DNA from: Sanderia malayensis
Taxonomy: Eukaryota > Cnidaria > Scyphozoa > Semaeostomeae > Pelagiidae
Assembly: GCA_013076295.1 (NCBI GenBank)
Contig: RQOL01000536.1
Span: 1-64,000, forward strand
Length of the DNA: 64,000 bases
Direction: 5' to 3'
The position numbers and the translations under genes are program-made. The notes under the pieces are model-generated. The model saw only the letters and a list, made by a program, of their open reading frames with translations. It was not told where the DNA came from and made no database searches. This document shows positions 49,701 to 62,300 of the stretch, one piece after another (positions within the stretch are counted from its first letter, which is position 1; the number at the start of each line of letters is the position of its first letter).

Positions 49701-50327
49701 GGACCTATTCATATGAAATGAAAACAATTTAATGTTCCTGTGTTTGAAGAAGACACCTTGCCGAACAAAATCCTTGGTGAAACGTTACACAAATCTATAA
49801 CAATCGATGGGGAATTAAAGAGAGACACAATATGTAGGGATTTCGAGATATCTTACTGTTCTGGTAGTCATCATTTTTATTCGTGTTCTAGGACGACGAG
49901 TCTCTTTGCAACAAGCTATGCACGTTCACAGTAACACAGCGCGACTTTATGAATCAACACTGGTATCATTGCCACACATGCAACATGAATGATGGAGTTG
50001 GCTGCTGTTCTGTTTGTGTTAAAGTTTGCCACAAAGATCACAAAGTGTCCTACGCAAAATATGGCTCTTTCTTTTGCGATTGCGGTGCTAAAGACGATGG
50101 AAGTTGTAAGGTAGAGTGTTGATAGCAAGCAGGCTGCCTATTACACCAGTGTCTTATACTAAGGTTGTTGCATAGATTAGTTGCTGTCTATGTGAATGTA
50201 TAGCCAAATAGAATTAGACAGATTGACTTCTGTCGGAAATGATGAATTTGCTTTCCAAATGTTGTAGACTGGTTTGCATTTTCAAAAGATGTATACCAGC
50301 TCAATCTGTCAAATAATATTGTCGATG

Positions 50328-50363
<36 letters not shown>

Positions 50364-53300
50364 CTTTGCATTGAAATTTGTATAGCTATATTTCCTTGAT
50401 TGAGGGTGCACTCTGATCTTCCAAGGGTATAGTCTTATCAGTATGACAATGCACAAAAGACGTTTGTACGCAGTTCAATGTGTTTTAGCATGAGCTCATT
50501 TCACACCCTACATTGTAGGCAATGGTAAAGCGTGCCAGTGCTGTTGGTCCATCAGATCGTGGTGCGAAATCTGCTGCTCCCTTTACTGCTTGGACTAATG
50601 AAAAATCATCTGGAGACAGCAAGCACAACTCTACGCATGAATCTAAGGCATCATTAACCAAAGGCAAAAGCCTTGATAAAAAGACTCCCAGTGCAAATTG
50701 GACGAAAGGCAGTTTATATTCTCTATCAAGTGTGCTAGAAGTATGTCCTTCAAAGAATGGATATTGTATTTTTAATCTACTTCTTGAATAGTTTATAACA
50801 CGAGTGAACATGGACAGTATACCTGTTACTGTCACGTTGCAAGCATTGCCGGTATTGATGACATGTGATTTGCAAATTTTCATGTCTTTATTGCAGGGAT
50901 CTGAAGAGGAAATCATGGAAATACTACGCGAAGAAAACGATACTTGCGTCCCTGGTTATGTTCTATTGCTTCAGTCACTCTACGATTACTTGGAGAAATC
51001 AAGTAATAAGCTTGCTGGCGATCAAAGTTCATTGTCAAACCTTCAAAGTATATTGCAACAAATGTACACCAGTGACAAGGACGTACAAAGCTCCGAACAG
51101 CTAATGGTAAGTATCCAAACTATGTCATTTCGCATGCCTGTTCAGTATCATGACTGGAGCTTTGTGAGCAAACTTTTCCAGAAAATCATCTATTTTGTTC
51201 GTTCTTTTTTGTAAGCTCTGTGTTTCCCTTTGAGTTTCCCCATAGCACTTTGTGTCTAGTTCATTTTGAGCTATTTTTTCTAATTCATCAGTTTGCATTT
51301 GCTAATTTGTGGCTGGCTTATCTTTTTGTACAGATTCCAATCCTTGGTTCGCAAGAAGGTGCATTCGACAGTGTTCGTTTGAAATTCAGTGGTGAACAAG
51401 GTCAAACTATCAGACAGCTTATCAATGCTCATGTTTTACGTCATACTGCTATGTGCTTAATGGTATCGCAGAACGGAAAACGGCAACATCTTGCTGTTAC
51501 ACACGAGAAGGGAAAGGTAGGCCACTTTGATGTTGTTTGTACAAGTGGTTGATGATGCATGATGAGTCCATTTGGATTATCATGGTGTTTTACTGCGCTA
51601 TTAATGTTGTTCTTATATCAGTAAAAGTAAATAATTTACTGTAAATCTCCGAATAAGCCTCGAGGGGGGAGGGTATTTTTTGCAATAACGAGATTTTAGC
51701 TGCACTTCTATTCAATATTAAGCTTTACAAAAACTTTAGCCGCTATTTGCAATACACTCCCAACACAATTTCAATGTCTTAATACTTGGCCTCAATATTC
51801 TTGCGAATGGTTATCAGGATATGGGCTTATTCTGTGTGTGGGGGTTTATTCTGAGTGGGAGGGGTTTATTCTGTGTGGAGGGGGGCTTATTTGAGGATTT
51901 ACGGTATGTTTGTTTCTCCTTGTAGACGGTAAATATCTCCAGCATGAAATTTGAAAATAAGTAACTTTATAGAGTAAAAGTTTGCCTTGATGATCTTATT
52001 CACATTATATTCAGTTGTTATTGTTGCCAATGCTGTATTATTTTGAGTATCGCTGGAAAATTCTTTGTCGATTTACTCCCGCAGATCACCATTCTGCAAC
52101 TTTCCGGACTGCTAAAACAACCGGATACAACGAGTCGGAAACTTACGTTGAATCGCCTGTCATCTACCACTCTGCCTTTCACAGTTATTTCCATAAACAG
52201 CAATGTAGAAAGCGAAGATGTCCTTGCTGTGTGCGGATTAAAAGATTGCCACATCATAACATATGGACACGCTGGATCTGTTGCCAGTCATATTGCATTG
52301 CCTCTTCAATTGGAAACTGGAAATTTTGTCATCAAAACCGTCTGGGTTCCCGGATCACAAACTGAACTTGCATTACTCACCGCTGACTTTGTTAAAGTAA
52401 ATATCTATTCCGGTTTTTCTAATGCTTTGTGTCAGGAAGGACTCGTGGCACCAATTATTCAAGACGCCTTCTACAGTAGAAGTCAGATAAGGTTTTTTTA
52501 AGATTCAAATATCTTGAAAGTCTTGAAAGGATACTCGGAGTTTTACAAACCATCCCTAAGAACTGCATCAAACAGGTTGGATGTAGTTCTTATCTAAGAG
52601 TTTAGGAAAATTGCTTTAGAATTGCAAGAATTGAAAACACTAGTAGTTATGTGAGATATCTTTGAAGTTTAAAGGGAGGTAGATGTGGTGGAAAAAACAG
52701 AAATTTTATTTATACAATTTTGAGTTGTCTGGATTATGTTCGTGTCAACTCGAATTGTTTGGTTTTGAGAATCGTTAAAAATCTGAGTTTGGAAGAGTCT
52801 TCCTCTGTCTTGTTTGGTGCATTACAGATGAATAGAAGACACAGGGATTCAATGCTGCAGAATGAAAGCAACATATTTCTCACCGATTTAATAATGATCT
52901 CTTTCATAGGTTTACAATCTGGCCAAGTCAACTGGCTCACCAACACACCATTACATTCTTCCTGGAGGAAAAGTCCGTGACGTCACATTCATAAACGACG
53001 GCAACGTGTCGCGGATTGCAGTGATGTCATCGCATGGACATATTTACACTGAGACGATGAACGAGGCTAGCAGTGCAAGTGGTGGGCCTTTTTTCTTGAC
53101 TAACGTCATCAATGCATCTCATTCAAGCCTGAAAGATAGCAATGGCCAATTAGCTGGCGGTGGTGTCTCGTTGTATTATTCTCATGCGATGAAACTTATG
53201 TGCTTCAGTTATGTTAAGGGTATGTGTACACTTTCTGCATCTGCAACTTGACATGTAGACCACACTAAACAATTGCATGTAAGAACCCATCAATCCAACT

Positions 53301-56300
53301 TGCTGTTTAAATACAACGAGCTGCGGTTCCTGCTATGGTTGTGAGCAGTAGCCTGCAGCTTGTTAATTTACTGGTTCCTATATGCGGATTTTTACGAAGT
53401 GTTATTTCAAATGCCCATTTCATCAATGTGGGTATTTCACTTTCACATTGCATCGATGTGGATTCATCACTTGTGGCAATATAGCCCTAAACATCGAACT
53501 ACTTTGTCTACTGAATATACACGAGTTTTTCTTACTTTGTGCGCAACATTTACTTTGTTCAACTAATATATAATAATAATATGTTATATAAACATATGTG
53601 TTTATCTTTCACAAGGCAAAAGCTTTGTCGGTGTTTTGAACGATGATCTGTCAGGCATGGATAGAATATTCAGCATTTCATCTGCCGTTGCGAATCACGC
53701 TGCTCTGTGTAACTGGAATGAAATTGCCGGTCAACCTGGTTTATTGCATTGTGTTAACCAGACAACCGGTAATCCAGTTATGATCATGATCAGACCGGAT
53801 CGTATATTGGTAAATTTACCCCATTTCCATTGATGAATTTTAGTAGTTAGTTTAATAATTTATGTAGTTTTGTTTTTAGTTTTTAATCAGTATATGAAGA
53901 CTAACGAAACTGATCTTGGTTTTTGTTATTATTTTCCAGGTGCAAGATATCAAGACAACGCCTGCAAAATCCAAGATCCAAGATGCTGTTTGCTATTACC
54001 ATGTTTACCCGATCACACGAAATTGCGACACGACAATGCAACAGAAGACGGTCATGATCGTATTGCTGGAAGATGGCAGCTTGCGAATATACAATGCCAA
54101 CAAAGATGAAACCCAATACTGGCTACAACCGCAGTTTAAGCCGAAAAAGTATGTAGAAGGTGTATTTTGTACTCTGCTTGTTGTTGTCACTTATAAGAAG
54201 TACGCTGAGACGACAGATGCAGCGAGAGAGATCGTCCAGTTTAGCATTCTGCATACAAATCTCCGTCTCCTCGTTGCCGCTGCGAATAGTCTTCTCATCT
54301 TGTTGCATGGAGAATCCGAACATACACGTTCGACCCGTAGACACGCTATAATCTGTAAATGCAAACCGTGCATTCCCAGATTATAGTGTTGCGGATGAAT
54401 CATATGCAATGTTAACTTGCAGAATCATACATAGTGGAATACCGATACGTAAAGAGGTTTTAAGAGAGCCGCTAGCATTCATTGTTGCATCGAGAGCTCG
54501 CTAAGTGAATCAGTTCAATGAGCAAGAGTTGTACTCTGCTATACCGGAACATTTGTTATATGGGGACGGAGCTCGTCATACCAATTGTAGTTTCGTAGTT
54601 CTAACGGAGCTCTTTTGTTTTCCGACAAAGCCAAGAGTTAAAACTGAATTTGGTAGTATCAGCCAATTCTATCTTTCTGTTTCATATGCAGCTTTGTACA
54701 ACCGTGTCAAGTAACAAGAAAGGGCAAGACATCACGACCAGCTAATCCATCGGCCATACACACGAATGCAACTTCGTTTCCTATTGATTTCTTTGAGTAT
54801 TGCGAACCAACTGTGGATGTAGAGTTTGGTGGTGCAGACATCCTACACGTGTATAACAGCGCTCAGGCTAAAAATCGACTGTACACTGCTGGAATGTACA
54901 TTGCCAATACCAAGGTAGTTTCCATTTTATTTATTTGTCTATTTATTTATTTATTTATTTGTACCGTCGATTTTCAGTTTAAAGACATGATAGTAATAGT
55001 AAATTGAATGGAGATAATAAACTATTTTCAATTCTTTTCTGTTGAATTTTGCTAAAGTTTCGACATTTTCTGTAAAAATCATATTTTACTTGCCATAAAA
55101 TGCTCAAAAATCTCGTAGTTTTTATCCGATCTTATTTTTGCCTCAGCTAACCAATCGGTATTTTACGTTTGGCTGCATCATCCATAAAGTTAAATGGTCA
55201 TGTAAAATTTGGCTTGTTATGCCCTATCGAAACTCGTTATCATGATCCATTTGGTCTACTTTGAATCAGAAGTCTCAGGTCAACAGATAATGAATGTAGC
55301 AAATGCTTGAAAATTACAAAGTATTACCCTGAGCTTGTTTGAAGTTTGTTCTCTGTTGAAGCTATCGCTTCAACAGAGAACAAACTCAATGATATCGCTT
55401 TCACCCTTTAGCCGAGTGGTTTTAAAGTTGAAATCACAAACACAAACACGTCTAATGTTTTGGTTGGACTACGCATTCACGTTGGAGTGAGATCAGTTGA
55501 TAAGACGCCAACATACATTGAGGTCTTTGGCAGAATCATACCATTACGCCTGAGTCGACACAGATGGTTTGATATCCCGTTTTCAAGAGCAGAATCTCTT
55601 ACAGCTGATAAGAAAGTCACCGTAACTTGTAAGTATTTCATTGTAAATATTGCCGTAAATTCGCACAGGCAACCCCCTTGGAGAGCCAACTCGGGCCATT
55701 TCGCTATACGCGTCACGGGTTTTCTGTTGCTCCTAACAAGGGTCTTTTTTCCCGGGCGCCCGTTATATGCATCGGTTACCTCTTGACGGTAATGCGTACA
55801 TGCATCGTTGTAGGTTGTAGTAAAAGTCCAGCTTGTCCTGTCTCGTTATTGCCTTGAGAAGACCAGAGTACCCGCTTCTGAATTACAGATAGCAGGCAAC
55901 TACTGATTTGTCAATTGATTATGTAAATCTATTTATGTAGACAATGTTGTAGAAAATGTATGCTTTGATTGATTTTTGAAATGTTTTGATATTTGTCCTC
56001 TTTTTCTGTTTATAGTTGGTCCGTCATCTGACTCATCAGGAATAAGTATGGTTGATTCAATCAGCGTGTATTGTAAGACAAAAGAAGCGTTTGGTTGGCC
56101 AGAAGATGCGTCAGAGCCTGCAGCTGTCGGAAGTCCAGTTCATTCTCCACATGACTCAAGAACCTTGCCAGCCACAACTGAATCAGTACAGGCAGTTGAA
56201 TTATCAACAGCAGAATCGTGAGTACTTCAATGTTTTGTTGTTTTGTAGTTTCAAAAACAGAGTTGAGTTTTAGTGATAAATCCAATACCCATGGAATATA

Positions 56301-59300
56301 CGAGCATTTCTCGAGTTGTTTCAGGGTTTCCAGTTATCAAGGGGCAAGTTCCAAGGAAACTTGACGAAAGTTGGAGCTTGGGGAAACGGGGAAAATGCTC
56401 AGCTTGTCAAAGAATTCGATATCATTCCATGTTGAGCTGTGTATATATATATAGGGTCTTTTAATCTTTATCATTTTTGGGAATATATCAATTAAGTGAC
56501 AGGAAGCATGGTTTGTGTTTTTTGTGACATTTATTTGAATTTTTAAATCAGAACTCCATAAATTTTGTCCATGAAGCAAGTCTCCATAACTTTTCCTTGA
56601 AGGTCAGATGAATTTGGTTTTAAGATAATGTATTCTTTTTTGTTTTTTGTCGTAGGCTTTTGGGTAAATTACTTGAAACTGTGATTGAGAACATGGCCTG
56701 TTTCCCAATTACTAACAGCCACAGTGAATTACACGACAAGCTGTTGTCGTTTGCAACAAAACTGGTCACTTCCAAAAGGCATTCACTTATACAATCTCAA
56801 GCCAAGTCGCTCTTAGCATCTTTGTTTAGCTCCAAGAATGAGTTTTTTGATAAAAAGGTATGAGTTGCCTTAACTGACCTTATATTAGATTCAGAGAAGA
56901 CAATAGGAATCAGGAAAGGCAGGTTTTTGTATCTTTGATTTTTCGTTTTAGGATGAAGCGCAGTTGTTCCATGCTCTTGAGCAGTTCAAGTCAAGCAACG
57001 AAGTGGACCAATTGGTAATTGGGCCCTCTTATGCTGAAATTGTATTGGATGTACTAAGTGTGGCTAGATCTATTGCTAATGCAAGACCAAACAATCTGAT
57101 CAGATTGTTAAAAGGTAATAATTCAGCTCTTGCTGAAAGGTAATAACTGAGCCCTTTCTCAATAGGACGTTATCTGCACCATATTTAACTCATTGGGGTT
57201 TAAACAAGCCATGTTTTGCTTTAAATAACAGAATGTCGGTACAAGAATACAGCGAGCATGTTGGAATTTACTCATTATCTTTCCTTATACCGCAAACTTT
57301 TCACTATGAAAAATATTTATATTTGAACTGCTTAAAATACAATTCACCGCCAATTCAACAAACTCCAGACACTTTGCTTTTCTCTAAATTTATTTATGTC
57401 GGATTCAGTTTTATCAGTTGTGTTTATTCGTGGAGTCGTTGTATCCATCCCGCCATCTTTATTTCAATACAACCGTCAATTTTAATTGCAAAGAACTAAT
57501 GACAGAATAAATTGTGATTACTTGCTTTTAGATTTCGACAAGGAAGCAAACACGTTAAATGACATTATGTCAGCCTTTTGGAAATTGTACAAGTTAAGAC
57601 CCGTAAACTGCTTTCTAGCACCAATCTCAACCAGAGGTATGTATTACGGGATTGTAATTGTTTTCAAAGGTTTTCATGTTATTTATGGCGAGTTCCCACA
57701 CGTTGCTATTATGTTTATGTCATGAAAAGAGTAACTCTCAGATTCCAAAATGCAAGTTTCTTTCAATATGGTTGATAATAGGTGGGATGTCTCTAATTTT
57801 TGCCTGCTTGAATTCCTAATTTGTGACATCTCCATGTATGATGCTGTCTTTCCTAGCGATCGGAACTCTTGATGGTACAGTAGAAGCACTTGTCGAGATT
57901 CTCTTCGCTGTATTGCTTGCTGACAGTGAGAATTTCAAAGATATCGCTGAGATTATAATCTCCTTGCTTCTCAAACAGGTATATATATATAATAACAAGT
58001 TATGATTTCAGCATTTTACCATGATAACAAGAGTCTTTCTCTATTAATTCAATGCACTAAGAATCGCCAACTTTCTGCCAAGTTAAGTTTCCTCACATAT
58101 TGCTTTTTGGTGGCCATTAGCTTTGTAACAACAGAGGCTATTTTTTTCGTTCAAGGATCCTTCTGTAAGCTTTGCTACAAAACAAGGGATTTCTCAAGCG
58201 CTTAAAATACGCAAAAAAGTAAATGTGGTGGCTGAGCAAATTCCAGATGCTCCATCACCTTGTCCAGCACCACCAGTGCAAGAAGCTGCCACTGACCAGG
58301 AGAACAGTCAAGTTCAACCTGCGCAAGAGAGTTCACCAGCGGTATGTAGAACTTTCGAAGTAGTCCTCACGTATCCCCCCGCCTCCTTTTTGCATTCATT
58401 CATGTACTAATCTATGTACGAGATCTCATTCCTACTATGAATATTGTCTACATGTTAACTACACAGGCCATATATTTGGTATTATTTTCTTACTCAACTC
58501 TATTTGTTGTCATATTTAGTCTCCTTCTGAACTCCAAGACAACTTAAACAATTTACGGCTTAAAATGCCGTAACCGTGCCACATGGCCGAATCTAATTGC
58601 ACTGATCTAATGTTCTTCTTAGCCCGATGAAATAGAAGTCATACCCGAGTCTTATGCCGATCCGTATATGGATCTCGAACCCCAGCAAAGTGGACTGCAA
58701 GCTTTCCTTGGAGGTAAAAATTAATTTTTTGTTTTTCCTGAGTTTCAGTTGAATTTGACTAATGTGTCCACCACGTTGTTCTCAAAGAAACGTGCGTGGC
58801 ATTTCATTAAATCCTGAGTTCGTCTAGTCTACAAATAAGTTGTAATATGGGCTCAGATAAAAGTTTAGTCGACTATTGGTATCTTGAAGATCTTGCAATC
58901 TCGAGCATTGTTACATTACATCATGCCAGTTAATTTAATCAACAGCAAAAGCACAGGAATTTTTTCGTGCATGTAAATTACGTGTGCGTGCATATTTGTC
59001 CGATGAGAATGGTTGTGATTTTGAAAGGTTTGTTGTCTCAGGAGATGATGCAGTCATGGAGCTTGCGCTGGCCTTGAGCTTACAAGACCAAGAAAACGAT
59101 CGTGATGATGATGAAGATGACGATGAAGAAGATGATGAAGAAGATGATACCGATTATTACCGACGACCAACGCCAGATGCAATGGATGAAATCATGTTCC
59201 AGGAAGAATCACAACTGATGAGTAAGAATATGCTCCTCATATTCCCAGCGTAGCTTCAGTATTAAGTGCAGTATAGAGTACAATATATAACGTTGCATGC

Positions 59301-62300
59301 GAACGCACCTTGAAAGGTATATGCATCTTTGCACGAAACTTGCAAACACTGCATTGGTACATTGTTTGTCACTGGGGATACGTTGATACGCGATTTGTAT
59401 ACCGTAAATCCTCGAATTATTTGTTTTCAGTATATTTGGATGGGGGCTTATTTGAGAGTGGAGGTTTAAACGAGGGGGCTTGTAAAACTATTTCAAACAT
59501 GGCACGTAAGAAACGGATACAACACGATATTTCATATCATATGTATGATATTCTCGAATTTCTAATGCGAGGACATCATTTGTATAAGGAAACATGGTGC
59601 CCGAAGGTACGAGAAGACCCGGTGCATCATTAGGACATATGGTTGCAAAGATCAACATGTTTGGTCAGGTCAGGTCAGGTCACACCCGTAGCCTACTGGC
59701 CGTTGGGGCACTGGCATGTTTTTCTCCAATTGTCTCTATCCTCCGCCATCCGCACACAGACACTGACCGGTTCGTTTGTCCAGATCTTCACATCTTCCAC
59801 CCAGCTTCTCCGCGGTCGACCTCTTCCCCGTTGTCCATCAACCCTTCCGTGCATTACTGTATGTGCAAGAGTGCCGGGTCTCCTCGTGACGTGTCCAAAC
59901 CATTGAAGTTTCCTCCTCTTTACCGTGTCCAGCAGTCGTTCAAACATGTTTGGGGTGGGGTCTTATTCGATGGGGGGGGGACGTATTAAGAATTTGTAGT
60001 CTCAGGCCAGGGGCTTTTCTAAGGGCGGGGGGCAATTTGAGGATTTGAAGTATGTACCCTGTAAGATATTGAATAAAGCGATTTGAAGTGATATGTTCAT
60101 AGCTTTATCTTCTACTTATGATTTATCCTGTAATAGATTCACTTTCCGTGACAGCTGAAGAGGTTGACACGTTCAAAGAAGATCAAGATTCACCCCGTGA
60201 GAAATCGAATGAAGCCACCACAAGCAACGATGACAAGCAATCATCAATTGCCAAACAGAAACAGACAGTTATTGAAATCACAGACTCAGCTCTCCAAGCT
60301 TGCTGGCAAAAATTGTTCTCTGTTTTCGTCGATCATCTGCCCGATATTCGTAACGTTCATGGCGTGCAAGCCATACCATATCTTCAGGCAAGCTTCCATT
60401 CTTTATTCCATTTGCTCGACTTTCATTATATATCAGTTACTCTTAAATACCAATTTGTTGAACCCGAGGTGTTGTAGACGGGAACAGCAGATTGGCGTGA
60501 CCCTCTCGGAGTTTCGAAGATATCAGTTTTTTTTCAGAACTAGTTTTCTGTAGCAAAATCTTTATCTTTTAGTCATATTCTTTGATAAATTTTTGATTGG
60601 ATTTAATTTAAGGTTCTGTTGATGTTCTGTTCGAACTTGAGTGATTCTGAAGAAGATCGAAAGAATCTCGAGAAAGTCATTTTTGAATGTTTGAAACAGC
60701 TGGATCCAGCCGAGGATGTAAGTTTGTTCATTACGTAATTAAACATATACACAACTAGCTTTTTTGTTTTGAAGCGATATTTGTTGCTATTTGTCTCCAG
60801 CGGGCCGGCTGATGCTGTTTGCTGGGTCTTCACCTTCATCCGGCACCTTAAACTTTGACCTTTAACGTCGATCTTCGATTTTGACCGTTAACCGCATTTC
60901 ATGTGATTTCAGACTTTCAAGAACGTATCAGATAGAAGTGCAAAGAAAGAAGTTCATCTTATCATAATACGCTTCTTTAGCATTCTCATGTCTCAGACAA
61001 GATCACCAAAAGAAGCTAAACAGACAGACGAGGTATGCAATGCTACTACCTAAAAGATAACACCCATTCAATTATTTTGCGATTGATGTTGATTTTCATT
61101 GCCTAATGGCAGTTTAGTTTATCTATGTTCACGTAGGTGATCTGTGTGGCTCGGGTAACGAGAAGCCCTGCTATTAAAAACGACTTAAGTTGATAAAAAG
61201 CAAGCGATAAGCATTGCCCTGTCAGAAATACTTGGAATAAGCTAATTTCGCTTATTTTTGAGAATTTAAGAAATTTGGAATTTGTAGTCTACTGGCTGTA
61301 AAAATTAACTTGTTTCTGAGACTAGCCACTCAGCCACTTATGCTGGTTGATGTGTAGTGCTGCCCAGTCCGAAAATATTCAATTTTTAGCACACGTATTT
61401 TATTTTAACGTTTGTCATAGCTCTTCATTATTCCTTTGCTTTTCTTGCAGTCAAAATCTGTTAAAGGGAAGTTGAAGCCAAGCAAAACTGTTGCAAAAAT
61501 ACTTGCAAATGAAGGAATTTTGAAATACTGTTTGGATATTTTGAAGAATCTTCTTTCATACTGGCGTCAGCTTAGATTCTTATCTTCGGTATGTGACGAT
61601 GTTTTTCTTATTTATTGTGTTAAATTGCTTCTTGTCATTTTTGCTTTCTTCTTTTTTTCTGTTTCATTCTTTTTTGTTTTGTTTTGTTTTCTAAGTTCTA
61701 ACTGTGATATTCTTGGTTATAATCAGGTTTTCAATTTTGGTTCTTGTACCTTGGAGCTGTCAAAATCTCTTTGAATCAGCTTCCATTATCAGTATTATTT
61801 CCATTTTTTTACGAATGTTGTTTCTTTTTTGTATAGGCTGATCCTTCAAGCGAAGCCGAAGTTCTTCTAAAATCACACGGGCCTCATTCTACTCCAGACA
61901 TGTCTCCATTCTTCCTGAAACAATACGTAAAGGTACATATTCCCAATCACTCTTTTTCCTTCTCTATTCAATTTGTTTCTTCTCATTACGTCCACTATAT
62001 ACTATACTAGCTTAATGTACGTTTTCGGCTTATCAGAAAGACACAATGCCACATCTGCACTAACTACGTTATTTACATAGAGCTGGTATAGCTATGTTTA
62101 TAAAAGGCATGACATTCATAGTGTTATTTTTCTTTGTAGAGTCATGCAAATGATTTGTTTGAAACCTTCCCTCAATTAGTCACAGAGATGGTGCTGCGCA
62201 TTCCTTATCAGGTAGAAAAGCAATGATTTCAATCCATATTTGATTTCATTTCTACACTTGTATTTGTGTAGCCGTTTGTTTTATTCAGCATCTCATTGTT

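Noticed and set aside
54149..54409. Open frames on both strands after UBR4 exon 32
   Set aside because: Reading through the GTATGT donor at 54149 departs from UBR4; splicing to 54692 restores homologous sequence in phase.
57233..57262. Possible extra UBR4 exon (MSVQEYSEH)
   Set aside because: Its only donor gives phase 0, which does not fit the next exon; direct joining of 57114 to 57532 keeps the frame.
59594..59989. Plus-strand ORFs opposite the LINE fragment
   Set aside because: Antisense shadows of the reverse-transcriptase tail.
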